A stretch of 64,000 nt of DNA. Origin: Paradesertivirga superstes (GTDB lineage Bacteria; Bacteroidota; Bacteroidia; Sphingobacteriales; Sphingobacteriaceae). Positions within the stretch are counted from its first letter, which is position 1. Every line of letters starts with the position of its first letter. A program made the translations under genes and the position numbers. The notes under the pieces were generated by a model, which was given only the letters and a program-made list of their open reading frames with translations, was not told the origin of the DNA and searched no databases. This document shows positions 42,296 through 50,224 of this stretch, one piece after another. The DNA lies in assembly GCF_037622515.1 (NCBI RefSeq), contig NZ_JBBJCN010000007.1, positions 62,001 to 126,000 on the forward strand, in the 5' to 3' direction.

Positions 42296-43318
42296 TTATT
42301 GCATTAAAAACTTGAAATTGTTTATATTCTTAAGTGAAATTCCTGTACCGCGAACAACTGCCCGTAAAGGATCCTCAGCAACGTGAACGGGTAATTTGGT
42401 TTTAGCAGCTACACGCTTGTCAAGGCCTCTTAATAATGCCCCTCCTCCGGTTAAATAGATACCAGTCTGGTATATATCTGCGGAAAGTTCGGGAGGAGTT
42501 ATTTCCAGTGCTTTCAGAATGGCCTCTTCTATTTTTGAAATGGATTTATCAAGGCAATGAGCAATTTCTGTATAGGATACAGTAATTTGTTTTGGAACAC
42601 CAGTCATTAAATCACGACCCTGAACCGCGAAATCTGCGGGAGGATCACTTAATTCAGGTAAAGCAGCGCCAACTTCAATCTTGATTTTTTCAGCGGTACG
42701 TTCTCCAATCATTATATTATGCTGGCGACGGATGTATTGCACAATGTCGCTGTCGAAATTGTCGCCTGCAACACGGATAGATTGGTCGCATACGATTCCT
42801 GATAAAGCAATAACTGCAATCTCTGTAGTACCACCACCAATATCAATAATCATATTACCCATTGGTTCTTCGACATCAATACCAATACCTACGGCTGCGG
42901 CCATCGGTTCGTGAATAAGGTATACTTCTTTCGCGCCGGCAATCTCTGCTGAATCTCTTACGGCACGTTTTTCCACTTCAGTAATGCCGGACGGGATACA
43001 AATTACCATTCTTAGAGATGGGAAGAACCAGCCTTTTCCATTGTTAATCATCTTTATCATTCCCCGAATCATGTGCTCAGCAGCATTGAAATCTGCGATC
43101 ACACCGTCTTTTAATGGACGGACCGTACGAATGTTATCATGAGTTTTACCCTCCATCTGCATGGCCTGACGGCCGATAGCGATAACTTTATTAGTTGTTC
43201 GGTCAAACGCCACGATTGAGGGTTCGTCAACGACAACTTTGTCATTGTGTATAATAAGGGTATTTGCAGTGCCAAGATCAATTGCAATTTCCTGTGTAAA
43301 CCAGTTAAATAAACCCAT
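42296..43318 (-). CDS. mreB: Rod-shape-determining protein MreB (bacterial actin)
   Basis: 340 residues; an ATP-binding filament protein that organises side-wall synthesis. Actin motifs are clear: IAIDLGTANTLI (phosphate 1), the MVICIPSGITEVEKRAV segment, NMIIDIGGGTTEIAVI (phosphate 2) and the adenosine loop GIYLTGGGALL. Length is normal. It is the first gene of the cluster mreB-mreC-mreD-mrdA-rodA. No clear promoter is seen in the 132 bp upstream. Confidence 0.98.
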   Translation of the reverse strand: MGLFNWFTQEIAIDLGTANTLIIHNDKVVVDEPSIVAFDRTTNKVIAIGRQAMQMEGKTHDNIRTVRPLKDGVIADFNAAEHMIRGMIKMINNGKGWFFPSLRMVICIPSGITEVEKRAVRDSAEIAGAKEVYLIHEPMAAAVGIGIDVEEPMGNMIIDIGGGTTEIAVIALSGIVCDQSIRVAGDNFDSDIVQYIRRQHNIMIGERTAEKIKIEVGAALPELSDPPADFAVQGRDLMTGVPKQITVSYTEIAHCLDKSISKIEEAILKALEITPPELSADIYQTGIYLTGGGALLRGLDKRVAAKTKLPVHVAEDPLRAVVRGTGISLKNINNFKFLMQ

Positions 43319-43450
43319 TAAAGAATAATGTTATAAGATTAAAATTAAGCTAAGTTAACGTCTTTTTTTTTAAAGCATCGTTAAAAACTACAATGGAATT
43401 ACGTCAAAACTTGCTAAATGTTGCAAAAATTGAAAATAAATTATCTGAAA

Positions 43451-44977
43451 TTAATGTTTAAAATGCCTAACCCCTGTTACAACCATTCCGAGGCCTTTTG
43501 CATTTGCCATATCTATAGAAAGCTGATCTTTAATTGAGCCCCCAGGCTGAACAATAACAGCAATACCGGCGTCGGCGGCAATTTCAACACAATCAGGGAA
43601 GGGGAAAAATGCATCTGAGGCCATTGCAGATCCTTTAACATCAAATCCGAAAGATTTGGCTTTTTCCAGAGCCTGACGCAAAGCATCAACCCGTGAAGTT
43701 TGCCCAACTCCGCTTGACAGTAACTGTCCGTCTTTAGCAAGAACAATTGTATTAGATTTGGTGTGCTTTACAAGCTTTATAGCAAAATGCAGATCCTTTA
43801 ACTCCTGTTCAGTAGGTTTTCTGTCGGTAACAGACTTCATTTGCTCTGTTCCTTCAATAGACATATCTTTATCTTGCTCTATTACTCCGTTTAGTAATGT
43901 TTTAAATAATTTAGCAGGAAGCTTAACTTCTTTTCTTAATAAAAGGATACGATTTTTCTTTTCTGTAAGAACTTTCAGGGCGGCATCGCTAAATGCTGGC
44001 GCGATCAATACTTCAAAAAATAATTTGTTGATTTCTAATGCCGTGTTCTCATCAACTTCGCCATTGCAAATGATAACACCCCCGAATGCGGAAACCGGAT
44101 CGCAGGCTAAAGCCACCTTCCATGCCTCGGCAAGTGTACTTCTGGATGCCACGCCGCATGCGTTTGTATGCTTTAAAATAGCAAAGGTAGGCTCATCAAA
44201 TTCATCAATTAAAGCAACCGCCGCATCCACGTCTACCAGGTTGTTGTATGATAATTCTTTACCATTCAGCTTCGTAAACATTTCGTCTAAATTACCATAA
44301 AAAAAGCCTTTTTGATGAGGGTTTTCTCCATAGCGAAGCGCTGTGGCATGCTGCTCACTTTGTTTGAATACGTTTAGTCCATTATCCTGATTGAAATAAT
44401 TGAAAATTGCGGTATCGTAATGAGAAGAGGTGTTGAACGCTTTTTTTGCGAAATCGCGACGGTGAGAAAGCAGAGTGCTTCCGTCGTTCTCGGTAAGTAT
44501 GTTATTAAGATTGCTGTAATCGTCTTTTGATGCTAAAATAACGACATCATTAAAGTTTTTAGCGGCTGCTCGAATTAAGGAAATTCCGCCAATGTCGATT
44601 TTCTCTATAATCTCCTCTTCGCCTAAACCAGCTTTTACCGTTTCTTCGAAAGGATAAAGATCTACAATGACTAAATCAATTTCCGGAATTTCGTATTGTT
44701 CAGACTGATCCTTATCTTCCTGCAGATCTCTTCTTGATAAAATCCCACCAAAAACTTTAGGATGCAAGGTTTTCACTCTGCCCCCTAAAATAGAAGGATA
44801 TCCTGTTAAATCTTCTACTCTTACAACATCAATGCCCAGATCTTTTATAAACTTCTCCGTTCCTCCTGTAGAATAAAGAGTTACTCCAAAATCATTCAGT
44901 TGCCTGATTAAGGGTTCTAAATTGTCTTTATAATAAACAGAAATTAAAGCGTTTTTTATTTTAACGGGATGACTCAT
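43451..44977 (-). CDS. purH: Bifunctional AICAR transformylase/IMP cyclohydrolase
   Basis: 508 residues carrying the last two steps of IMP synthesis. An N-terminal MGS-like cyclohydrolase domain (about 1-195; YSTGGTEKFI, VDLYPFEETV, GGISLIRAAAKN) precedes the transformylase domain (about 200-508; LRYGENPHQKGFFYG, LKHTNACGVA, SDAFFPFPDCVE). Length is normal. A TATCTTTG element lies 22 bp upstream. purN is about 900 bp away in the same orientation, but a cupin gene lies between. Confidence 0.98.
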   Translation of the reverse strand: MSHPVKIKNALISVYYKDNLEPLIRQLNDFGVTLYSTGGTEKFIKDLGIDVVRVEDLTGYPSILGGRVKTLHPKVFGGILSRRDLQEDKDQSEQYEIPEIDLVIVDLYPFEETVKAGLGEEEIIEKIDIGGISLIRAAAKNFNDVVILASKDDYSNLNNILTENDGSTLLSHRRDFAKKAFNTSSHYDTAIFNYFNQDNGLNVFKQSEQHATALRYGENPHQKGFFYGNLDEMFTKLNGKELSYNNLVDVDAAVALIDEFDEPTFAILKHTNACGVASRSTLAEAWKVALACDPVSAFGGVIICNGEVDENTALEINKLFFEVLIAPAFSDAALKVLTEKKNRILLLRKEVKLPAKLFKTLLNGVIEQDKDMSIEGTEQMKSVTDRKPTEQELKDLHFAIKLVKHTKSNTIVLAKDGQLLSSGVGQTSRVDALRQALEKAKSFGFDVKGSAMASDAFFPFPDCVEIAADAGIAVIVQPGGSIKDQLSIDMANAKGLGMVVTGVRHFKH

Positions 44978-45371
44978 TTCGGGGTTTTATTTGAAGGCGC
45001 AAAGATAGGTTTTTTGAGTTAATTTTTTTCAGTATTTTAAATTGAGATTATATAGGGTATCGCCTGATAATAAAATACTTTTAAGTTTATTTTGTTGAAA
45101 ACAGCGGCATATGTGTCTGGGTATTTTTATTAAGAAGACACCCAGGGGGCTTCCTGCGACATTAACATTCTACCGTACTAATCATGTAATACCTTGAAGC
45201 TGATTTCTGGAAGAGTTTATGCTAATATTTTTTGATTTATTGCAAAACCCTTCTAAGTTTCGGAAGTTAAATATAAGTAAGTTTACTTCTTAAGTGCTTG
45301 AAAGTCAATTAAAAACAATATTTTGTGTGAAATTTTGAGGCTAGAAAAAATCGAAATCTTAAACGAATAAC
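44978..45371. other. 394-bp non-coding gap between purH and the cupin gene
   Basis: The left end holds the purH -7 element. In the middle, GTGTCT/AGACAC (45113-45118 and 45136-45141) and CTGGGT/ACCCAG (45117-45122 and 45140-45145) can pair in two exclusive ways, a small hairpin of unclear role. I see no purine riboswitch core, no ORF and no RNA gene. The rest is AT-rich without structure that I can name. Confidence 0.4.
45000..45007 (-). promoter_or_regulatory. -7 promoter element for purH (TATCTTTG)
   Basis: An exact TAnnTTTG match on the minus strand, 22 nt before the ATG. No good -33 box is visible. Confidence 0.5.
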
Positions 45372-45866
45372 ATGATGAACCCAAAAAAGAAAATTGCTGT
45401 CTTGATACTCATAGGTGTCTTCAGTGTAGTTTATCAGATTCAGGCACAAATTACACATGGAAATGATCATATTATGGTTTTACCTGATAGTATTAAGTGG
45501 ATGGATGGTCCTGCATCTTTACCCCCCGGATCTAAAGTTGCGGTGATTGAAGGAGATCCGGGTAAAGCAGGATTATTTACTATGCGGGCCAAAGTTCCGG
45601 CCAATTATAAAATAATGCCTCACTGGCATCCCGCCGATGAACATATTACAGTTATTCAAGGGGCCTGCTATATGGGCTTAGGTGCTGATTTTGCTGAAAA
45701 TCCTGCAACTAAACTTGCAGCTGGAGCATTTGCAGTAATGAAGAAAGGCACTCATCATTATTTTTTCACCAGGGAAGAGTGCATTATCCAATTACACGGA
45801 GTAGGCCCCTGGGGAATCACTTATATTAATCCTGCTGATGACCCAAGGAATAGGAAAGTGAATTAA
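45372..45866 (+). CDS. Secreted cupin-domain protein
   Basis: 164 residues with a signal peptide (hydrophobic core about 8-22, then IQAQ). The mature part is a single cupin barrel: KIMPHWHPADEHITVIQGACYMGLG gives the first motif with histidines and a glutamate, and AVMKKGTHHYFFT the second with its histidine. These residues could bind one metal. The enzyme activity, if any, is unknown. It is convergent with purN (8-bp gap). The start is one of two adjacent ATGs (MM). Confidence 0.85.
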   Translation: MMNPKKKIAVLILIGVFSVVYQIQAQITHGNDHIMVLPDSIKWMDGPASLPPGSKVAVIEGDPGKAGLFTMRAKVPANYKIMPHWHPADEHITVIQGACYMGLGADFAENPATKLAAGAFAVMKKGTHHYFFTREECIIQLHGVGPWGITYINPADDPRNRKVN

Positions 45867-45874
45867 GATATTTT

Positions 45875-46462
45875 TTAAGCCGACTTCATTTTCTTAAGTA
45901 ATTGTTCAATGACCTTGGGATAATGCAGGTGCTCTAACTGATGACCTTTAAATTTTATCATTTCCAAATCATCTCCCTTCTCAATTTTAAAACGGGATTG
46001 ATGAATTATTTCTCCTTCGTCAAAGCATTCGTTTACAAAATGAATGGTTATGCCGGATTCTTCTTCACGATTATCCAATATGCTTTGGTGTACTTTGTCG
46101 CCATACATGCCTTTACCTCCGTATTTAGGTAATAAGGCAGGGTGGATATTTATAATTTTATTCGGAAAAGTTTTAAGCAGGCTTTCCGGAACAAGCCATA
46201 AAAACCCCGCCAGCACAACAAGGTCTACCTGTAAGCTTTTGAGCAGGTCGACTACTGTTTCAGTTTGATAAAACTCCTGTCTGTTAAAGATATGTGTGGG
46301 TATTTCGAAATTATCAGCCCTCTGCAGTACAAACGCATCAGGATTGTTGGTAAGCACAATAGCCACTTCGGCATCATTATGTTTTTTGAAATGCTCCATG
46401 ATTTTTTGTGCGTTTGAGCCTGAACCGGAAGCGAAAATTGCTATACGTTTTTTTAGATACAT
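45875..46462 (-). CDS. purN: Phosphoribosylglycinamide formyltransferase
   Basis: 195 residues; formyl-THF-dependent third step of purine synthesis. IAIFASGSGSNAQKIMEHF is the N-terminal phosphate loop, LAGFLWLVPESLL and NIHPALLPKYGGKGMYGDKVH hold the catalytic N and H, and DEGEIIHQ the catalytic D. Length is normal. A TACTTTTG element inside a small palindrome lies about 55 bp upstream. Confidence 0.96.
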   Translation of the reverse strand: MYLKKRIAIFASGSGSNAQKIMEHFKKHNDAEVAIVLTNNPDAFVLQRADNFEIPTHIFNRQEFYQTETVVDLLKSLQVDLVVLAGFLWLVPESLLKTFPNKIINIHPALLPKYGGKGMYGDKVHQSILDNREEESGITIHFVNECFDEGEIIHQSRFKIEKGDDLEMIKFKGHQLEHLHYPKVIEQLLKKMKSA

Positions 46463-46506
46463 AGTGTGACCTGAAAAATTAATATACCATTTAAATCAAA
46501 ACAAAT

Positions 46507-46527
46507 GATACTTTTTGCAAAAGTATC
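46507..46527. promoter_or_regulatory. Palindrome with purN -7 element
   Basis: GATACTTT/AAAGTATC (46507-46514 and 46520-46527) with a 5-nt centre. On the minus strand it contains TACTTTTG (46518-46525), an exact -7 match for purN. A regulator that binds here would cover the promoter; that is an inference. Confidence 0.4.
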
Positions 46528-46596
46528 TTAAAAAAAGAAATGGGTGGTATTATTCTTGCAGCCTTTTTGATTTTATCTATATAATTTCAAATCGTT

Positions 46597-47148
46597 ATGG
46601 CTAATCTAAAAAATCTGAACATAGCTATTCTAACAGAGAATGGCTTTGAAGAAATTGAACTCACTAGTCCGAAACAAGCTTTGGAACAAGCAGGAGCCAG
46701 GGTTCATATCATTTCTCCTCAAAGAGAAAAGGTTAGGGCAATGAAAAATCACGAGTGGTCCATCGAACTGGCAGTTGATAAACATATCTCTGAAGCTAAA
46801 GCGGAGGATTACGACGGGCTTTTATTGCCAGGAGGTGTAATCAATCCTGATCAGCTTCGAATGGACGAACAGGCAATACATTTTATAAAATCTTTTTTTA
46901 ATGCCAATAAGCCTGTTGCTGCAATCTGTCACGGTCCCCAATCTCTAATTACGGCGGGGGTTACCGAAGGAAGAACTTTAACTTCTTATCCATCAATTAA
47001 AATAGATCTGATTAATGCAGGCGCTAACTGGGTTGATGAAGAAGTTGTGGTCGAGCATGGCCTGGTTACAAGTCGTAATCCAAATGACTTACCTGCCTTT
47101 AACGCAAAAATGTGTGAAGAATTTGCAGAAGGAGTACATGTGGGGTAG
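46597..47148 (+). CDS. DJ-1/PfpI family protein (type 1 glutamine amidotransferase-like)
   Basis: 183 residues. The nucleophile elbow AAICHGPQSLI holds C111, followed by histidine, as in PfpI and YhbO. The N-terminal IAILTENGFEEIEL contains the conserved glutamate. Members act as chaperones, proteases or glyoxalase/deglycase-like enzymes; which one cannot be told here. Length is typical. It converges on the SRPBCC gene. Confidence 0.9.
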   Translation: MANLKNLNIAILTENGFEEIELTSPKQALEQAGARVHIISPQREKVRAMKNHEWSIELAVDKHISEAKAEDYDGLLLPGGVINPDQLRMDEQAIHFIKSFFNANKPVAAICHGPQSLITAGVTEGRTLTSYPSIKIDLINAGANWVDEEVVVEHGLVTSRNPNDLPAFNAKMCEEFAEGVHVG

Positions 47149-47159
47149 TATTAAAAAAG

Positions 47160-47193
47160 AATGCCAAAAGGTTCAGTTTCACCTTTTGGCATT
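47160..47193 (-). terminator. Terminator shared by the PfpI and SRPBCC genes
   Basis: A perfect 13-bp inverted repeat (47160-47172 and 47181-47193; AATGCCAAAAGGT) with an 8-nt loop. On the minus strand it is followed by TCTTTTTT, so it works best for the gene ending at 47225, but it can also stop the plus-strand transcript. Confidence 0.85.
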
Positions 47194-47224
47194 CAATATA
47201 TCTCGGATTAAACCCTGTGAATTT

Positions 47225-47959
47225 TCAATCAGGCACTTCTTTTGTTTCAATAAAATGTTTGAAATTTAAAATATCTTCTCGAATAATCTCTTCAATAGCC
47301 GGGGAGAATTGTTTTGCAAGTCCTGTCCCCAGTCCTCCAATTGGCGACTGATAGCTAAAAACCACTTCAACTTCTGTTCCTCCTCCTGGTGCATCATTAA
47401 ATTCTACTTTCCCGCCATGCTCAAGTGGCGACCCTTTTACGGAGTGCCAGCCAATAAATTGGTTTTCTATCTCCTTCACAATTTCAGCATTCCAGCTTAT
47501 TGCAGGAGTATTTTTAGAAAACCGGGCTCTCCAGTGAGAGTGAATTGGACCTTTTTCTTCTACTGATTCAATATGATGCATGAAAAGGGGCAGATTTTCT
47601 AATCTTCGCCAGAATTGGTACACTTCGTTGCTAGGGCTGGTGACCGTAAACTTTTGTTTTATGTTTATTACTTCTGGTTTGGTGCTGTCCGCTCCCACTG
47701 CCTCATAAACCGGGCAATGTCCGCTGGCTCCCCTCATAAACAAAGTGCCACCTGCTACAACCTTCGATAAGCCCTTAACAGGATGTTTAAACAATGATTT
47801 AATCCCAGAATATAAAAGGAATGCTCCACTTATTACTGATAGAATTCGTTCGGGGGTGTTAATATTTACATATTCGTTTCTTAAGTTCAAATGATTTTCA
47901 GTATTCCCGGTATTGTATTTTTCGGGACGGTTATACATGTCAGGATATATAATAGCCAT
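47225..47959 (-). CDS. SRPBCC (START-like) domain protein with N-terminal membrane segment
   Basis: About 244 residues from the ATG at 47959 (MAIIYPDMYNRPEKY); a longer reading to 48016 adds 19 unrelated residues. Residues about 30-85 resemble a DUF2892-like segment with one or two weak membrane helices (RILSVISGAFLLYSGIKSLF) and a GASGHCPVYEAVG turn. Residues about 95-235 are a cyclase/dehydrase-type SRPBCC fold (VYQFWRRLENLPLFMHHIES, then GGGTEVEVVFSY). The ligand is unknown. It is divergent from the TonB receptor gene. Confidence 0.85.
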   Translation of the reverse strand: MAIIYPDMYNRPEKYNTGNTENHLNLRNEYVNINTPERILSVISGAFLLYSGIKSLFKHPVKGLSKVVAGGTLFMRGASGHCPVYEAVGADSTKPEVINIKQKFTVTSPSNEVYQFWRRLENLPLFMHHIESVEEKGPIHSHWRARFSKNTPAISWNAEIVKEIENQFIGWHSVKGSPLEHGGKVEFNDAPGGGTEVEVVFSYQSPIGGLGTGLAKQFSPAIEEIIREDILNFKHFIETKEVPD

Positions 47960-48019
47960 TGTTTTTTGGTTTATTAAAGAAACGCCGATTTGCTCTGAGT
48001 GTTTGATTAATTGCAATTA

Positions 48020-48047
48020 TTGTACTGGGAGATAAAACGTATTTTTG
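48020..48047 (+). promoter_or_regulatory. Promoter for the TonB receptor (TTG-N17-TATTTTTG)
   Basis: TTG at 48020-48022, a 17-nt spacer and an exact TAnnTTTG at 48040-48047. The leader would be about 30 nt. Confidence 0.5.
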
Positions 48048-48084
48048 AATAATTTCACTTTGTTAATATGATTTTTAAGGTTTT

Positions 48085-50142
48085 ATGAGATCCCCGCTGA
48101 TTGTTTTAATCCTCTCATTTATAAATATTTCTGCTAACTGTCAGATCGTTGCCGATACTTCTAAACTTGATGAAGTAATTGTAACATCATATTTTTCTGA
48201 GCAACCAATATTGGGCGTTCCTTCCTCAATAAGTTTAATTAATTCCGAGATTTTGCAGAATCAAGCCGGGCATTCGCTTCTGTCAGCAATTAATACAGCC
48301 CCTGGGGTACGTATGGAGGAACGGTCGCCCGGGAGTTACCGATTATCTATCAGAGGAAGTTTATTACGATCTCCTTTCGGGGTAAGAAATGTTAAAGTTT
48401 ACCTTGATGATTTTCTATTAAGTGATGCCGGGGGGAATACATATCTTAATTTGCTGGATGCCTCAAGCGTGGGAAGTATTGAAATTTTGAAAGGTCCCGA
48501 GGGGAGTATATTCGGGGCCAATTCGGGAGGGGTAGTGCTAATCAGCTCTGAATTAGTAAAACAGGATAGTTCGTTAATCTCTGCCGGAATTACCGCTGGA
48601 TCTTATGGATTATTTCGGCAGGATGTTAGCCTAAAAACAAAAACAAATACTTTTGAAATAGCTTTAAATGAAGCCGTTCAGCATTCTGATGGGTATAGGC
48701 AGAATAGCGAGTTAAATCGCAAAAGTATTCAGTTGACTCCCAGGTGGAAATATTCTAATTCAGCAATACTAAGCTCTTTAATAATGTATTCTGATTTAGA
48801 TTATCAAACACCGGGCGGATTAACCCAGGCCCAGGTCCGGCAAAATGCCCGTTTGGCAAGACCAGCAACATCTGCAGTTCCCGGAGCGGCGGAGCAGCAG
48901 GCTGGTATTTTTAATAAAACTTTTCTTGCGGGGCTGTCGCATTCAAAACTATTCTCTCCAAAGCTGAGGCATGTAGTTTCTTTAACCGGTTCATTTACAG
49001 ATTTTGTCAATCCCTTTATTACTACCTATGAAATCCGTGAAGAAAAAAGCCTTGGATTAAGAACATATATTGAATTGAGCAGCAGGAACGAATCATCAAA
49101 CTCGTGGAAATGGCAATTGGGAGCAGAAGGACAGCAAACCAGTTCTGAGAAAAAAAATTATAACAATTTAAGCGGGGAAGTGGGAGAGCCACAGGACTTT
49201 GTTGATTTTAAAGGTTATCAAGGTTTCTTTTTTTCACATTTAACTTTTAAACCTACTAATCGTTTGACGACTGAAGCCGCAATAAGTCTTAGTTTTTATA
49301 GGTATAACTTCAAAGGAATATATCCTGTTGCATCTGAGTGGCAAGACAGAGCTTTCAAAGCTCAGCTTCTTCCAAGACTGGCGCTTTCATACTTTCTTAC
49401 AGATTATCTGGCATTACGTGCATCAGCCAGCAAAGGTTATTCTCCTCCTACAATTGAAGAGGTACGCCCATCGAGCCGCGAAATAAATACAGATCTGCAG
49501 CCAGAAGCCGGATGGAACTTTGAAACCGGAATTCGACTATCAATTTTCAATAACAGAGTTTATTTTGACAATGTTGTTTTTCATTACAAACTTAAAGACG
49601 CTATTGTAAGAAGAGTCAATTCTGCAGATACCGAGTATTTTGTTAACGCAGGAGGCACAAAACAAACAGGATTGGAAACTCAGCTTAACGCCTGGGTTGT
49701 TCCATTAAAGAATTCAGGATGGATGAGGGGTGCTAAATTTAGCGAAAGCTATTCCTGGAGCAGATTTAAGTTCGAGAGTTATATAGTTAATTCTTCAGAT
49801 TTTTCGGGGAATAAACTAACAGGAGTTCCCCGGCATAACCTGGTGAGTTCTGTAAATCTTTATTTCCCGTTAAACTTAAACCTATACTTACAACATGCCT
49901 ATGTTTCCTCAATGCCATTAAACGATGCAAATACCCAGTTTGCAGATAAATATCACCTGCTGCAGGCAAAACTGAGTGTGCAAAAAAAGGTTAATGCTTA
50001 TATAATAAAAGTCTTCGCTGGCGCCGATAACATCTTCAATTCTAAATATAGTTTAGGCCACGATTTAAATGCCTTTGGGGCAAGGTTTTATAATCCGGCT
50101 CCCCCCAGAAATTTTTATGGAGGGATAATTACACAATTTTAA
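48085..50142 (+). CDS. TonB-dependent outer-membrane receptor
   Basis: 685 residues: signal peptide (about 1-19), a TonB box-like DEVIVTSYF, a plug domain (about 35-145; GVRMEERSPGSYRLSIRGS) and a 22-strand-type barrel ending in NFYGGIITQF, with a terminal phenylalanine. It has no N-terminal carboxypeptidase-like domain and no SusD partner, so it is not a SusCD pair. It resembles siderophore, cobalamin or metal receptors; the substrate is not visible. No TonB or ABC uptake genes are nearby. Confidence 0.93.
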   Translation: MRSPLIVLILSFINISANCQIVADTSKLDEVIVTSYFSEQPILGVPSSISLINSEILQNQAGHSLLSAINTAPGVRMEERSPGSYRLSIRGSLLRSPFGVRNVKVYLDDFLLSDAGGNTYLNLLDASSVGSIEILKGPEGSIFGANSGGVVLISSELVKQDSSLISAGITAGSYGLFRQDVSLKTKTNTFEIALNEAVQHSDGYRQNSELNRKSIQLTPRWKYSNSAILSSLIMYSDLDYQTPGGLTQAQVRQNARLARPATSAVPGAAEQQAGIFNKTFLAGLSHSKLFSPKLRHVVSLTGSFTDFVNPFITTYEIREEKSLGLRTYIELSSRNESSNSWKWQLGAEGQQTSSEKKNYNNLSGEVGEPQDFVDFKGYQGFFFSHLTFKPTNRLTTEAAISLSFYRYNFKGIYPVASEWQDRAFKAQLLPRLALSYFLTDYLALRASASKGYSPPTIEEVRPSSREINTDLQPEAGWNFETGIRLSIFNNRVYFDNVVFHYKLKDAIVRRVNSADTEYFVNAGGTKQTGLETQLNAWVVPLKNSGWMRGAKFSESYSWSRFKFESYIVNSSDFSGNKLTGVPRHNLVSSVNLYFPLNLNLYLQHAYVSSMPLNDANTQFADKYHLLQAKLSVQKKVNAYIIKVFAGADNIFNSKYSLGHDLNAFGARFYNPAPPRNFYGGIITQF

Positions 50143-50224
50143 TTAGCTTGGGACAGAGCCATTTATTTTCTCTGAAAATTACTCTATATTTAAAATTAAT
50201 TATTAGGATAAAATAATTCCGGGC

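Noticed and set aside
43758..44300. 180-residue frame opposite purH
   Set aside because: purH is certain on the other strand; this frame has no recognisable domain.
47960..48016. Upstream start for the SRPBCC gene
   Set aside because: The extra 19 residues run over the likely promoter zone of the divergent receptor gene and have no family resemblance.
48085..50142. SusC/SusD-type polysaccharide utilisation locus
   Set aside because: The receptor lacks the SusC-type N-terminal domain and no SusD or glycoside hydrolase gene is adjacent.
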